Shown piece after piece: positions 49,158 to 61,684 of a stretch of 64,000 nt of DNA. The notes under the pieces were generated by a model. The model was not told where the DNA came from. It did not search any database and saw nothing but the letters and a program-made list of their open reading frames with translations. The DNA comes from Paramecium octaurelia (Eukaryota; Ciliophora; Oligohymenophorea; Peniculida; Parameciidae): assembly GCA_905182995.1 (NCBI GenBank), contig CAJJDP010000036.1:417596-481595 (forward strand), written 5' to 3'. Position numbers and translations under genes: made by a program. The stretch's first letter is position 1. Each line of letters opens with the position of its first letter.

Positions 49158-50306
49158 ATGAATTAAGCCTCAAGTTCTCACTCCAGAAACCTTTATAATT
49201 ATAATGGAACTGCCTACTCAACAGACAACATGAGAGTGTATAGTAAATCTCCTAAAAATGCATAATAATACAATAATAGATATTAACCCTGTATTTATTC
49301 CACAATGAACAATATCCAAAACTTGCAATCTCTCAAAAACTAAATATCCTAATTATAATCTGTTTTAACTCAATAACACCGAAAAAGTAGTTTCACAAGA
49401 TCCAAAGCAGACTCCTCGGCAAACATTTCAAATGATAGATCCTTCTACACTATGATTAAGGAATAGTTGAAATAGGTTAACAATTTACACACCGTTGAAA
49501 AAGATTAGAGCAATCAAAATATCAATCAAACTACTCAATAACCCTAAAAGGATTAAGTAAACAACAAGAAGTTAGAACAAGATACAGAAAAACAATCTAA
49601 AAACATCACTCCTTAAGGTAGTGCTGTGAAGAATCCAAGCATCTTAAAAGATACTACAAATAATATGATTAAGAGTGAAAAATAATAAGCATTGCGACAA
49701 TTGCTATATCCAGCGAGCGAGACTAAAGGAGAAAGGAATACAAAGCCAAATAATAAATTAGAAGATTAGCTTCGAGTGAGACTTCAAGAAAAGTTGACGT
49801 ATTTGGAATAGAATAAATAAGAAAAATTGACTAAATTAGTTTAAGGTACAATCTATTAATCAATTTTATAGAGTTTAAGAATTCAAAGAAAATATTAGAG
49901 GAGGACTATTAAAATTAGGTTTAAAATGAGATTCAAATATTTGAAAGGAAACTCAGAAAATTGATGATGTCATAAAATAAGGATAAGAAACTAAAAAGAC
50001 TTAAAAAGAGTAGTTTGTTATTGAATTCTAAATTAAATCAAGAGTCACCTTGTATGGTATTGTTTGCAATAATTTGAATAGCTTAGAGTTCATCATAATC
50101 ATCAGAAAATGAAATTAAAAGTTCCTACAATTTATTGAACACTTTCAAAAGATCAGATAGAACCCAATTAATCAGTAGTTTTAAAAAAGATTGTAAAATT
50201 TTGAATTTCAATATTTATAGCTTCCATAAATAAGGATAAAAAGCAGAAGGTCCGATTTGAAAATGAATAAGGCACACGCTTTAAGACTGAAACAGAAAAT
50301 AATTGA
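49158..50306 (+). CDS. Disordered/coiled-coil protein, 354 aa
   Basis: Introns 49846-49871, 50052-50081 (30 nt) and 50193-50220. Residues 1-190 are Ser/Asn/Gln/Lys-rich and disordered (SSSHSRNLYNYNG at the start). About 200-280 form a coiled coil (LEDQLRVRLQEKLTYLEQ, then a Lys-rich helix). The C-terminal part is Ser-rich with KVRFENEQGTRF. An alternative reading without the third intron stops about 60 bp earlier, but the spliced frame gives the better sequence. No enzymatic motif. A cytoskeletal or basal-body role is plausible but unproven. Confidence 0.75.
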
Positions 50307-50360
50307 TTTGAAGTTAGAAAAATATATATTTATATTTTTTATAATTTATTTAAAAACCTA

Positions 50361-51411
50361 ATGGGATAGTTATACAGCTTTGTTCAAGATAATAAAAAAA
50401 TTGTTGGCATAACTGCAGTTGCAGCTTTAGGGTATGAATTGATTCATTATAAGAGCAACAGCGACAGTGGTTTATAATAAGAGGAAACAATATTTAAGTT
50501 AGAGTGATATCTTTAAAACACCAAAACAACTTGATGATGAATATTTTCCTGCAAAAAGACCAGCATATTATTACGAAGACAGAGAAGATACTTTGAATAC
50601 AAAAATAACGAGATCAGGAAAAATAGATCAAATTATTGATTCTATTAATGTTAACTATATCCCAAATTCTGAATGCTTAGAACCCTAAACAATTGTTGAC
50701 ATACTCTAAAATACCATAGAACTAGCAGGAGATGAATTTATTCGAATGACTCAAAGAAATAGAGCTTAAAGAAGATAATTTAAGGAAAATTTTAAATTAA
50801 ATTAGTACAGATACCAAATTATCAAATATAATGAAGACTTAGAAGAGTTGTTAGAAAAAGCATAAGCAGAGTTATTAACTAGATTAGATATTAATAAAAA
50901 TATTTTTGAAGAAAGTATGCTTGTGTTAATGGAAAGAGGATTCTTTTAATAATTATACATGTTATAGGCAAGTGTCAAATAAAAAATAAAAGAAAAGATA
51001 CCTTCGAAAAAAGATTTATCTCTAAAATAAATTAAAGAAATCATAAAGTTCAACATTAGGATATTGAAAGAGCAACCAGATCCTTTTAAAAGTATTATTT
51101 CTTTTATGATTGTAATTAATATATATTACGTAATAGAATAAGCAAGATTAAAAAGATTATATCCCTAATGTAATAAGTTTGTTGGTTCAGGATTTTATCT
51201 ATTAAAAATATAAGATTGAGGAAGAAGATCAAATAAGAAACATTTCTAAACCAGGTATAAGTCATGAATTTACATAAATTTAGAATGCATGGGCGATCCT
51301 GAAATTCTGCACCTGTTGGGCGAGATAGAAAATACCATGTAAGAATTGATGCAAGATTTGGGATTAGGAGGCTTAGAATATATTCCAGATAATTTTGAAA
51401 ATTTTTAGTGA
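50361..51411 (+). CDS. Membrane-anchored helical protein, unknown family
   Basis: 324 aa, introns 50432-50453, 51112-51136 and 51255-51283 (22-29 nt). The protein begins MGQLYSFVQDNKK and has one N-terminal hydrophobic helix (IVGITAVAALGATATVVY), then a long soluble helical domain ending in LGGLEYIPDNFENFQ. An N-terminal single anchor followed by an all-helical body is the PEX3 layout (peroxisome biogenesis). The Gly2 start could also allow myristoylation. Sequence-level similarity to PEX3 is too weak to assign it. Confidence 0.72.
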
Positions 51412-51664
51412 ATATTTTTATTTATTTTATTTAAAGGAAACAAGAAACAAATATTATTATAAATTGTAACAGTTCAAATAAAAAGATGTTCTTTTAAAAT
51501 TCATTTACTTTTTGAAAGTTCTTCAAGTATATACCTACATTATTATGAGTAAACGATAGCATTATATAATTAAACTCTTTCATATATTATTCGTTAAAGA
51601 ATGAAAAATAAGGAAACTAACTAAATCTCAGATCAATTTAAATTAATTGGACTCGCTCATAATA

Positions 51665-52033
51665 TCAAAACATTGTGCAAAAAGGGCAACAGTTTTCTTT
51701 CTCTTCCTCTTTTATATCATTTGAATTATATTCTTTCCAACTTTCTACATAATATATTTGACATAATTCATTGCTAAATGTAATTTGATGTGCTTTGGAT
51801 TTTTTAAGTATTGGTTAACCTGTCGAATCAAGCCGAACTTTCTTTTATGAATTGGATTTTTGATCAGAAGAGAGTAATCCTTTAGATTTGAATTAGGATG
51901 ATAATTAATCTTTTTAGGTTGTTTCAATGCTCTCTGATTAGTATTTATTTAATTGAGTTTGCTCCTTAATATTGAAAGGGATTTCTATCAATTTTCGATC
52001 CGTTTCATCCTAAGGTTGTGGATAAATTTACAT
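51665..52033 (-). CDS. Small conserved-looking protein, 122 aa
   Basis: Intronless, ATG 52033-52031, TGA 51667-51665. The N-terminal two-thirds are polar and disordered (Gln/Ser/Lys). The C-terminal 55 residues look conserved: KKVRLDSTGQPILKKSK, then ITFSNELCQIYYVESWKEYN, an acidic spacer and a Cys pair (ENCCPFCTMF). The VESWKEYN block reads like a short phosphatase-regulator or centrosomal motif, but I cannot place it. The flanking spacer 51412-51664 shows nothing. Confidence 0.65.
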
Positions 52034-52626
52034 AACAAATGTGATGATTATTAATAATAAATATATATTATACTAAAAATAAAACATTATTAATCATCAT
52101 AAAGAATAATAATAATGATAATTTCCAGTTCCTATTGCTATGACAATTCAAACAATAATTGATAAGGAGATTGTAGGATTGGATATAAAGATGGGAGAGA
52201 GAGTTAAAATGGTTTATTTTTAAATTCTATATTTTTGAATATAAATCCAAATCTTTAGTTGATTCAATATTATTTAAATGTTAAAATAATATATAAAATC
52301 GTATTAAATAACATGAACGACTTGATTAGCTTATAAATCTAAAAATTCACCATAAATTGAAAAGTGTAAATGAAGTAGGATTTGTAAATTAATACTTATA
52401 TCAGGGTTATTGATTAAATGAAATTGGCATTAAGACATAATTTCTGATATTGTTATAGTTATAAAAAAGAGGTCGGAAAAATTAAAGTAAATTAAAAAAT
52501 AATATCAAATAATGCGAAGAATAATTACGTTTAAATGGTTGATATTGGAGTATTGTTAAATACATCAACATTCGACATTGAGTTGAAGCTATATTTATTC
52601 AATTCGATATTTTTTTAATAATAAAT
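52034..52626. other. Intergenic region, no gene seen
   Basis: Short open runs only, for example a 32-codon + frame starting at 52140 (MTIQTIIDKEIVGL). The left end is the promoter side of the divergent 122-aa gene and the right end that of the kinase. No spliced frame could be built. Confidence 0.5.
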
Positions 52627-54378
52627 ATGATATTTAGCAAAGGTCTAGTGCAAAATTAAGAGTTTTGGAATAAAACTGACATTCCAATAATTGATAAGGA
52701 AGACTTTCAAAGTGTTTAAGTGTTAATGGGGAATTTCACAAAAGTTGGGAGGACCTTCAAGTAGAGATGCCTCAGAACTTACTTTTTGGTCAAATAATTT
52801 TTATTTTACTCAGATGTGGGAAGTGGAAACAATATTAAAGGATTTGTATAATTGGATACTGTATATTGTTAATTTAATTATTTGGAAACAGGATTTTAAA
52901 TAGCATTAATAAATAATGGTTACTAAATTCACCTGAATACAGAGGACAAGTAGCAATTCAAAACCTGGGTAGATGCTTTGTCCAATTGCTGTATCTTGAG
53001 TGATTTCGATAAAGTATACAAACTGGGAATACAAATAGGTTAAGGAAGTTTTTCAACAGTAAACCAAAATATTTATTTTAAGGTTCATTAATGTTTCAAT
53101 GGGGATGGTGAGATATTTGCTGTAAAAATAATAAAAAAACAAACAATAAAATAATTTAATAAAAATAAGAGTTACGAGGAATAATTATTAAATGAAATCT
53201 AAACTCTTAGAATGTTTAATCATGCTAATATTTTAAAATTATACAGAGTTTATGAGAATCAATAAAAAATATGTTTATTGACTGAATACATCGATGGTCC
53301 AGAGTTGGTTTCGTAACAATCTTCAAAAAAGATTTATTCCTCGGATGATTTGAGAATAATGATAATTAGTCTTTTCAGTGCAGTTGAATAGATTCATTAA
53401 TAGAAAGTTATGCATAGAGATATTAAACCATAGAACATCATATTGAATAATAATAATATACAGAATCCTGTTTTAATTGATTTTGGATTGGCAGCATTCA
53501 CATGTTAGAACAATGTGCCTTTTCCATAATGTGGAAGTCCTGGGTATCAAATTAGACTATTTTTAATTTTAGCTATTCAGCCCCTGAAGTATTGAAATAT
53601 GATGAATCTAAAAAGATATACAATCAATAATGCGACATCTTTAGTTTGGGAATAACTTTATTTGTTGTTCTTTATGGGTATAATCCATTTAAACAAAATG
53701 ATTTAAAATAAACCATTAAAAAAAATACTGATGGATATTTCGAAATACCTTCATCCAAATATCCAAAATCATGTAATCCATCTTTATTAATATTTTCTAG
53801 TGGAGAATCTTATCTGTCAAATGACAAAAAAGTACCCTAAGGATAGGATTACAATAAGAGATGCTTTAAACCATTCCTTTTTCAAGACTCCATTTTTTTG
53901 TTAAATTCAGTTGCCAAAATAAATTGTATCGAAATAATATCGTGACATCATTGCCAAAGGGGAGAATAACACACATATTCATGCCAGCATGGAAATGGAT
54001 TAGAATATCAATTATGTTAGTCAAGCTAATACTTAAACTACTCCTCAAAATAATGGATATAAAAATAGAACTATTTCAATATTGAGTGTGCCTATTAGCA
54101 GAAAGAGCTAAGACTATTAAAAATAACAAGAGATTAGTTCATAATCTAGAACTTCCAACGATAAGGATTACAATCCACAGGATAAAATTCGTATACCGTC
54201 TAAGACATTATCTTATCAAAAAAACATTTAATTAGATTTTGAGGACGAATATCAACTCAATAGTTTGGAACATGATAATAATTTTGTAGATCAAGAACAT
54301 TTATATAAACTTAACTTCTCTATTAACTAAAAGTTATTTTAAACCTCTAGACTTAGTGTAAATAAACACGATAATTGA
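52627..54378 (+). CDS. CAMK-type protein kinase with N-terminal PH-like region
   Basis: 556 aa, introns 53059-53082 (24 nt), 53544-53572 and 53773-53800. Residues 1-125 read as a beta-rich module ending in a helix with Trp (FKTWVDALSNC), like a PH domain. The kinase domain (about 140-400) has GQGSFSTV, FAVKII, VMHRDIKPQNII, IDFGLAAF, GSPGYSAPEV, DIFSLGITLFVVLYG and RITIRDALNHSFF, all intact. The C-terminal 150 residues are Ser/Gln/Asn-rich and disordered. No calmodulin-binding helix or EF-hand was recognised. It resembles the large Paramecium CAMK expansion. The PH-like call is tentative. Confidence 0.88.
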
Positions 54379-54432
54379 CTATTTTGTATTTTATATTTAT
54401 TATTTCCTAAATATACTTTATTTGTTTATTTT

Positions 54433-56249
54433 TCATTTATATTTTTGAAGAATTCCACCGGATGAAGCAACTAAACAACCTGCCTCCTAAATCCAAAGAA
54501 GTGGTTCAGGGAAATTCTTCTTAGGTCCATTGATCACTTTGATTTCTCCATCAACAACAGAAATAAATTTGTGAGTACCATCCCAAGAAGATGTAACAAA
54601 TAATCTAAAACACATTAAATGATCTAATTACTTTTAGTCTATTCTACTAAGAAATCTAACTATAGAGTCATGAGCCTTGATGACTTGCTATATTTCGATT
54701 GATTAAACAAAAGTGTAAATTCTTACTTCTCCAGCACTATTTCCAGTAACAAATCTAACTCCATCCAAAGCAATCACTGACTTAATTTCACTATCCTAAG
54801 GAACAATTCCAACTAGATCTCCAGTTAAAAATTTGGAAGCCACAAGAGTACCATCATCAGACACTGAGGCTATAATTTCCGGAGTTATCAACGCTATATC
54901 GTTAACACTTGCTTAATGAACAGCGATCTTCTACAATTGTTATTAGGTTTAAGTATTAAAGATTTTAATAGTCTTAAATAACAATAGATATTTACTCCAT
55001 CTTCTGAACATGATGCTATTAGATTTTTAGGTAAATTGATGATCTACCAAATATATTTGTCATGAGCATTGATGACTTTCCATTTGTCAAAGGTTTCCCA
55101 ATCCCAAAATTACAACTAAAACGATTCTTCATTCTCTTCAACACTTAATATTATTCCTTATTATACCTTGCAATTATATATGTTTTTTTATCTAATGTCA
55201 CTGAACACAAAGCTGAAATATCATTCTCGCAATCTACTTATGAAATAAATGAAAAGTTTTTAGTTTTGTCAAATATAAAAATTCTAGTCCCAGAACTATA
55301 GGCAAGTAATTTTTAATCAATTGAAACGATCGACTTCACTTAAGGATTTTCTTGCCTCTCCATTTGGTTTGGCTCTATTACTAAGTCTTTCACTCCATAA
55401 ATCTTTTTATTTAACTAACATTTATTACAGATTTAATTTATTCAACCAAATATTCTTATTCTTGTTTATTTTTCTCAATTAAAAACTAAAATGTTGGCTC
55501 CTATAAATCTACCTTTGGAGCCTCAGCTACACTCTAAAATCATTAAGATTTATTATCGTACCTATTTACTCATCTATTCAATCTTCTTAGAAATTTCATT
55601 TTTGTATTGAGTAAACTCATTTAGAATCTTTTCCAATTTCTTTTTAACTCCTTGAGCATCTTTTATAGCATCTATAAATTGTTTTGCTTCCTGGTCATGA
55701 AATAGTACTTTAGTCAATAGACTTGCGGTTAAATCATCTCCTTTTTAAAATGGAATCTGCTGATCAATAATAGAACTAAATTGATTAATAGTATTTGGAG
55801 TGACTAACTAGATTAGGATTATCAAATTTAATTACATCGAATATGTCTTCAACAGTGAAAAGATTATTGGGTAATTTCTTAAATATGCAATTAACAAATA
55901 ATTAATGGATGCCATTCAATAAGATTTCATGAATAGAATCAGCTGTTTATATTAATTTGATTCTCAATTATTCAGTCTCATTAAATAATGGAGTCATTTT
56001 TAATTTGTATTCCCCAACTAAATCATTTGATGTTTAAGTTTAGAGTTTATTTTACATTTCTTTAAAAGTTATAAACTATTCCTTTGTTCTAGACTGTTTA
56101 CACAAAGCACATGCTTTAAATGTTTGACTTCTGTCTGTATAATTTAAACTTACACAGTCATAATTGTTATTGTGAATTTTACACTTATCCTCTAAGGAAA
56201 TAGCTCCTTATTAATTAGCCTTTTTGCTTTTGCCACCACAAGCAAACAT
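54433..56249 (-). CDS. B-box-like zinc finger, coiled-coil and WD40 protein
   Basis: 553 aa with six introns (28, 28, 26, 23, 23 and 27 nt). The N-terminus carries a C/H cluster (CKIHNNNYDC then KACALC) with B-box-like spacing. About 60-230 are helical with a coiled coil (KKKLEKILNEFTQYKNEI). From about 270 to the end are WD40 blades: FWDWETFDKWKV, ASCSEDGTIKIFN, ASVSDDGTLVAS, TGNSAGEVRIYTF and TSSWDGTHKFI. This order recalls TRIM-like proteins without a RING. Zinc binding is inferred from spacing only. It converges on the kinase gene with 54 bp between stops. Confidence 0.87.
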
Positions 56250-56377
56250 AGTTATTTTGAATTTTAATTAATCTAATTAATTACAGTATTATTATCAATT
56301 TTGTGATTCTATAAATTTAATATTTTATATTATATAAATATTGATCAAAATAAAAGAGAACGAATTGTCTTTTAAGA

Positions 56378-56638
56378 ATGAATTTAATATTCTAAAATTT
56401 TATTGGTTAATTATTGGTTCAGGATATTTAAAAGGAATTGGTTCCTTATAATGTTACAAATTAGCTATACTTCTATCCATAAAAATAATTAGAAAATGCC
56501 AATTTATTAGTAGATCAATAAGAAATTTATGGCAAAGACAGAATTATTGATATTTAATCAAAAAAGTAGGGGTTACCTTTTCATCAATATTTCAGAGTGA
56601 TAATATAGTATCTGAATGGAATAGCTTTGTTTAACTGA
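56378..56638 (+). CDS. Possible small protein, 86 aa
   Basis: A single ATG-to-TGA frame reading MNLIFQNFIGQLLVQDIQ, then ELVPYNVTNQLYFYPQKQL and GLPFHQYFRVIIQYL. Composition is protein-like and the size fits other small ciliate genes. No family is recognised. It may be a worn piece of a larger gene, since nothing continues it after 56638. It lies 128 bp from the divergent WD40 gene start. Confidence 0.4.
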
Positions 56639-56751
56639 AGTTATTTTATTGGAAATATAGCAATCATTTATATAATTGTAATATTACTAAATTAATCATT
56701 GATTTATGACAACTAGTTCATGTATTGGGAGATGGTAAAGTTGATGTATTT

Positions 56752-57054
56752 TCAGGAGCTAAATAAAATAATTATTATACATAAAATTAGTATTTATTTC
56801 AAGGCGGCTGATGAAAGCTCAAAAATATGATCTATTCTAATTTTCGTTTGTTTTCGTTTCTTAAAATAGAGAAATATATATCCAATGGTTGTCATTAGCC
56901 AAATACCCAACCAAATCCACAATACTCTCAAGCAATAACTTATATCTGCACAAGTATATTTTTATTCAACTTTAACACAACACTAACAATTAGATGAACA
57001 ATTTCCTTTTATCATTTGAACGCATGAAATGAACAATAAAATTTGTAAGTACAT
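56752..57054 (-). CDS. Small signal-peptide/TM protein, 100 aa
   Basis: ATG 57054-57052, TGA 56754-56752, no intron. A signal peptide (MYLQILLFISCVQMI) is followed by a short Cys-rich lumenal segment (CSSNCQCCVKVEQKYTC), one membrane helix (VLWIWLGIWLMTTIGYIFLY), a basic stop-transfer (KKRKQTK) and a second hydrophobic end (ILILCIIIILFSS). The topology is coherent, so it is likely a real type I or hairpin membrane protein. Function unknown. Confidence 0.65.
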
Positions 57055-57292
57055 ATTTTTTGTAAAGTATTGTTTTATCAAAATGTGGGCAATATATATT
57101 ATAATGATTTGATATTGAATTAGATCATAATTTTATTATGGAATGAACATTTCAACTAAACTAAGATTATCATTTCGATATAGAATTTTAAACATAAAAC
57201 AAAATATATACTCCTCAAATACCAAATATATATTATTTGCTTGAATATTACTATTAATCTTGTAAATAACTTAAATAATTTTATATATGTTA

Positions 57293-58194
57293 TCAATTTG
57301 TAAAAAAACTAATGAATTCCTATTCTTCTATCGAACCACTATTGTTTTGATCCATAATTCTATAGACCCTATTGATTGCTGCCTTATTCCAATCTAATTC
57401 AAGCTAAGAAATACAATTATTAAATTTACCTTTTTGAGTAAAAAGATGAATTCACTAATTGATAGATCTTTAGATTTATTAGTGTCAAACTCTTTAAAAA
57501 CATTGACTATAAAAGTTTTACCACCTGCCCTTGCTATTACTCGTTCCTTAATCTATTGTAAACTATTCTACAAATATTCCTAGAATGCAGTGTCTTCTTG
57601 TTTTTCATCAATATTCCAAGCCTTAGATAAAATAGTTGTAAATGTTTCATCAGATGCAATATTTAATGATAGTTCTTCATGAAATTCCAAAAATTATTCA
57701 TAGCTTAAATCATCACCTACACGAATATTATCTATAAATGTCTTCATCCCATCTGTTAAATTGTCAATCTTATAAATTTATCCTAAATTTATTGGGTTGA
57801 TCTTACTTAAATAATCTGATGTTATCTTAGTATTATGTTAACTCTCATACACTTTGAGTACCATTGCTTTTCTTCTTTCATTCATCTCTTCTCTAATGAA
57901 AGTTAAAAATTCCCGAAAACTCAAAAATCCATCTCCGTCTTTATCAAAATATTTAATTAGTGCTTGCAATTCAACAATTTTTAAGAACATTCCAACACTC
58001 TTCAATAAGTTATCTAATTCTTCTAGGTTTAGTTTTCCGTTACCATTTTTGTCATATTATTAGAATATTGCTCTAATTTTAATGACTTTCTGTATACTTT
58101 AATCTTGATAATGTACAATAGGGATTGGCTTTACACACATGATTTCTGAATCTAAAAACTAATTCCTATATAGAAGTTGGTAATCCCACTCCAT
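57293..58194 (-). CDS. EF-hand calcium-binding protein, four loops
   Basis: 291 aa, one 26-nt intron near the 3' end. Four EF-hand loops are visible. Loop 1, DKNGNGKLNLEE, and loop 2, DKDGDGFLSFRE, are canonical. Loop 3, DTNKSKDLSISE, is poor at the Gly position. Loop 4, DQNNSGSIEEQE, is near-canonical. A long helical linker joins the two pairs. The arrangement and size recall calcyphosin-like or ciliary EF-hand proteins. A second ATG 10 bp upstream, in another frame, leads to an early TGA. The chosen start MEWDYQLLYRNQ gives the full protein. Confidence 0.87.
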
Positions 58195-58338
58195 AATATG
58201 CCATAGTTTTTATTTATATTATTTAATTAATTTAACAATAAATAGAAATTTTTTATACTTATTAATTAATCTTTATGAATTTAATTAATCACAACTTTTT
58301 TCAGCAAATAAGAGTTTTATAAATAAGTAAAATTCATT

Positions 58339-59394
58339 TCATTGAATGAATTGAGAAGAGACTGAATAAGAATTATATTATGGAAATTCAAACTTAGGTT
58401 TATTTTGAGATTTTTCACAAGTTTTCTCTAACTCTAGGTAACCCTCTAGATTTTGTACTTACAATTTAAGTTATTCATTTTGGACTTATGTGCCACTTCT
58501 TAATAGTTTATGAGTTCGATTTTTAATTTATAAATCCTAAAATAAAACAAGTGTATTTACAGATCTCCCTGGAAACTATCGAGCAATCAAAGACCATTTA
58601 GATCCTAGTTAATTATGCAACTACAATAGTTTTTGATCTTCCATATTAGACCATGGCTATTACTTTACATCAACAATATCTGACCTTAACTTGTTTATAT
58701 ATCTCTCCCTTATTTGTTTCCCCGTTTTATTTTTTAAAACTTTCAATATATGATAAATTATCTACTTGCTGCTATTGCTGCCCAATTGTTTTCTTCCATA
58801 TTAACATTATCCCTTATTATTTAATCCTCTTCAGGAGTCCATTTACTTTTCTAAGATTATTCAGGTTTGTGTTTTCTCTACCAATACTATTTACATTATG
58901 TCAAGGTTCTTCCTGGCATCCTTTCAACAATCCTCTGCCAATCGCCATTAAATTATAAATACAAATTTGCTAGTATATCATTTTCTTCTTGAGTCCATTT
59001 TTTCATTTTTCCACTCTAAATTCTATTCTAACTAATAGATTACATTTCTTTCAATCTCCCTACTTCTACTTCTTGATTCAAAGGTGCAATCCTCCACTTT
59101 ATATTAATTATTGAAACACTAATTTTTGCTCAACAATCTAGAGTCGTTTTCTATTACAAAATTATGTGTAGACGATAATTTCTATAATGCATCCAAATTC
59201 TCAGAAAATTGGTTAATTTCTTCCTAGCAACTAAAATGGATTTCCTCTGATTACTTTATATCTCCAAGTAAGTCACATTCAAACTATAATTAATTGTTTT
59301 AATCTATTATGTCATTCTAAAACTAATCTTCCTAAACAAAGCAAAACTAATCATCATTCAAAGGATCAAAGTTGAAGTCTTCATCATAGCTCAT
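58339..59394 (-). CDS. Myb-repeat DNA-binding protein
   Basis: 325 aa with introns of 28, 26 and 24 nt. Three SANT/Myb repeats are readable. R1: KKWTQEENDILANLYLQFN with WQRIVERMPGRTLTQCKQYW. R2: KWTPEEDQIIRDNVN with NWAAIAAILKNKTGKQIRERYIN. R3: PWSNMEDQKLLQLHNQLG with KWSLIARQFPGRSDLQIKNRTHKL. The Trp spacing and the recognition helix of R3 (PGR.d.QiKNR) fit a 3R-Myb or SNAPc190-like factor acting in the nucleus. The N-terminal 120 residues are acidic and Gln-rich, perhaps an activation region; the C-terminus is a short coil. All three introns are needed to hold the repeats in frame. Confidence 0.9.
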
Positions 59395-59798
59395 TTTAAA
59401 TAAATATAAGTAATTATCGAAAAAAAACACATCAAAAATCATATTCTATCATGTTCCTATCATCAATATCATATAATTCTTAGTTTTTGACTAAACCAAT
59501 TAATGAATTGTTAAAAATATACATTTTAATTTACAATTGCTAATCTATCTGGTTAGAATATTATATAAATAATTATATAAATTGCGTTTTTCAACATAAT
59601 TAATATTAAATTTCTTGATAATTCTTGCCATAACATTTAAGGCATTATTATCATTTGATGATAAATATTACAAAATAAATCAGTCTAAATGAGTGTCAAG
59701 AATAAGGTTTCAAAATAATGATACCTCTCATGCAATTTAATTAAGAAAATAACAACTAACATTTTTAATTAAGTTTTATATAATCAAAATTTTAAGGC
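59395..59798. other. Intergenic, AT-rich, no gene seen
   Basis: Upstream flank of the Myb gene and 3' flank of the next minus-strand gene. Many TGA codons on both strands and long A/T runs. No hairpin or repeat stood out. Confidence 0.5.
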
Positions 59799-60888
59799 TC
59801 AATTATTTAAAAATTTTTTTTGTTTCCAAAGATCAATGAGTGATTTTATATTTTTATTTTACATATTTTATACAATCTCTTATTCTTAATTTAAATTATC
59901 TCGACAAACCATGAGAAACATACCCATGTGAATTGATGTCAAAGTATTGTGTAGAGTTTCTCCATTGCTGTCTGATTATTTGAAAATTGGATCCAGAATA
60001 CCATTCAAAAGGATTTCAAATATGCATTTTGATATCATAAATAAGTTCGTTATAACCTTATCTTTGTCATTATTTGTTAACAACAATAAGTCATCTTTAA
60101 ATAAAGTTATGCAAGATAACATATAAATTAATTAAAAGACTGTTGTTTATTTAGCTTAAATTTCCTGAGACTTTTTCTTAGTTAACTTCTCTAATTAATA
60201 CATTTAATAGAGGATTGAGTATAGAAGATTACAATGATTGATGTCATTCTCATCATAAGGCTTCTTTCCTTCATTTATGATGATTTGCTTTTAAATTTAA
60301 TAGAATGATTATTTAGTTGTTATTGTAAAACAACAGCATTTTGCCAATGTTTTTCTTTTTAAATATGGCTGATTCAACTCTTATATATGATATTTAACTA
60401 AAATTTCACTTAAAGCCTACATCTAACTAAAACTCAAATATATTGTACCAATTGACATAAAGATTTTCTCCTTTGCTCTTTTTTTATATTGGAATAGGGG
60501 ATTCTAAATCTTCATTATTAAACACATTGTTTTATTCCTCTTACCTATCTTCAATTGAATATTAAGGTTGATTTTATTGTTTTATTTATATTTATTTTTG
60601 TCTTGATTAAAAATTCTGTTGTTAAACTATGAATTATTATTCGTTATGCTACATTTAATCTAAATTATCACACTAATCTTTAGATTCATTCGCAGGTTCT
60701 TGCCGAGAGTATCGAGTATTCTACTTTTGATTTAAATCATTTTTAATATTTTTGGAAAATAGATTTACTTAAATGAAATCCACTCGTTTTTAGTATTATT
60801 GTTAGAATTGAGATTATTAGAATGTTTAATCCATTGTACTGGCTGTACCTAGTCTTTCTATCAATTTCTTATCCTCATTATTAATCAT
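59799..60888 (-). CDS. Hypothetical protein, 355 aa, helical C-terminal domain
   Basis: One 22-nt intron at 60427-60448. If it is ignored the frame meets a TGA in poor context. Residues 1-150 are Gln/Asn-rich and disordered. About 165-340 are an ordered helical domain with KKPYDENDINHCNLLYSIL, LIYMLSCITLFKDDLLLL and a conserved-looking ETLHNTLTSIHMGMF. The YDENDINH..LL pattern briefly suggested an ELMO domain, but the WxxIGFQ and DFRG hallmarks are absent, so the family is left open. Confidence 0.72.
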
Positions 60889-61684
60889 TTAAGAAAAAGT
60901 ATTTATTAATATTTATAAACATTAATGAAAATTATCATCAAAATTTTTGACCATACATATTAATTTAAATCACCTGACCATCCCAAATACTCATTCTGAT
61001 TTCTTTTTATCGAGATAACAGAAAAATATTTTGTTAATTAAATTTCAGTTATTTTATTAATCATTATATAACTCCTCTCAGATTTAATATATAAGTTAAA
61101 AAAAATAGAAATTCTTTTCACTTTTGATATTTTGAAAAATTACTCATTTAGAAACAATATCTAGTTCTATTCCATGAATGTTCTTTTCAGTATAAATCAT
61201 AATACTGCTTTTCCCTATGACTGATACTTCAAATATGTAATGAATTCTCAATAATCTCTATTTATTATTATCTTCTGAAAATGAATTTTCATTTGTGATC
61301 TTGAGAAAGGTGTTTTCTTCATTTATTATTTTCAATTTAATTGAATTTTCATCAATTCATCTTATTGATAAATCAATTCTCTTAATTATTTTTTGATCAA
61401 ATAAACAGATTATTCGAACAGTATTTTTCAAAACTAATTATACTTCTATCTAAATTATTAAATTTAGTATTACAGTAAATTGCTTATTACATTATGGATT
61501 CGTTAATAATGTTATTTAGTTTGATATTTAAACTATTTAAAATGTTTTCTATAGGTAATGATTTTGGAACAATAAGCTACATTTATTCAGGATTTATTTA
61601 TTTTTATTCAATTTGAATTATTAATTTTATAAATTGTATAATTGATCCAATCAATTAGATTAAGCAATTTATTTAGACATAGTT
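60889..61684. other. Intergenic with one eroded minus-strand coding run
   Basis: At about 61475-61144 a minus-strand frame reads VQLVLKNTVRIICLFDQKI, then LKIINEENTFLKITNE and RIHYIFEVSVIGKSSIMIY. It is interrupted by one in-frame TGA and has no clear start. It looks like a beta-rich protein that has decayed, or an exon whose splice sites I could not find. The rest is AT-rich spacer. Confidence 0.35.

Noticed and set aside
50361-51411. PEX3 peroxin
   Set aside because: Only the layout (single N-terminal anchor, helical body) agrees; no sequence motif I could verify.
59799-60888. ELMO domain
   Set aside because: The YDENDINH..LL opening is suggestive but the WxxIGFQ and DFRG hallmarks are missing.
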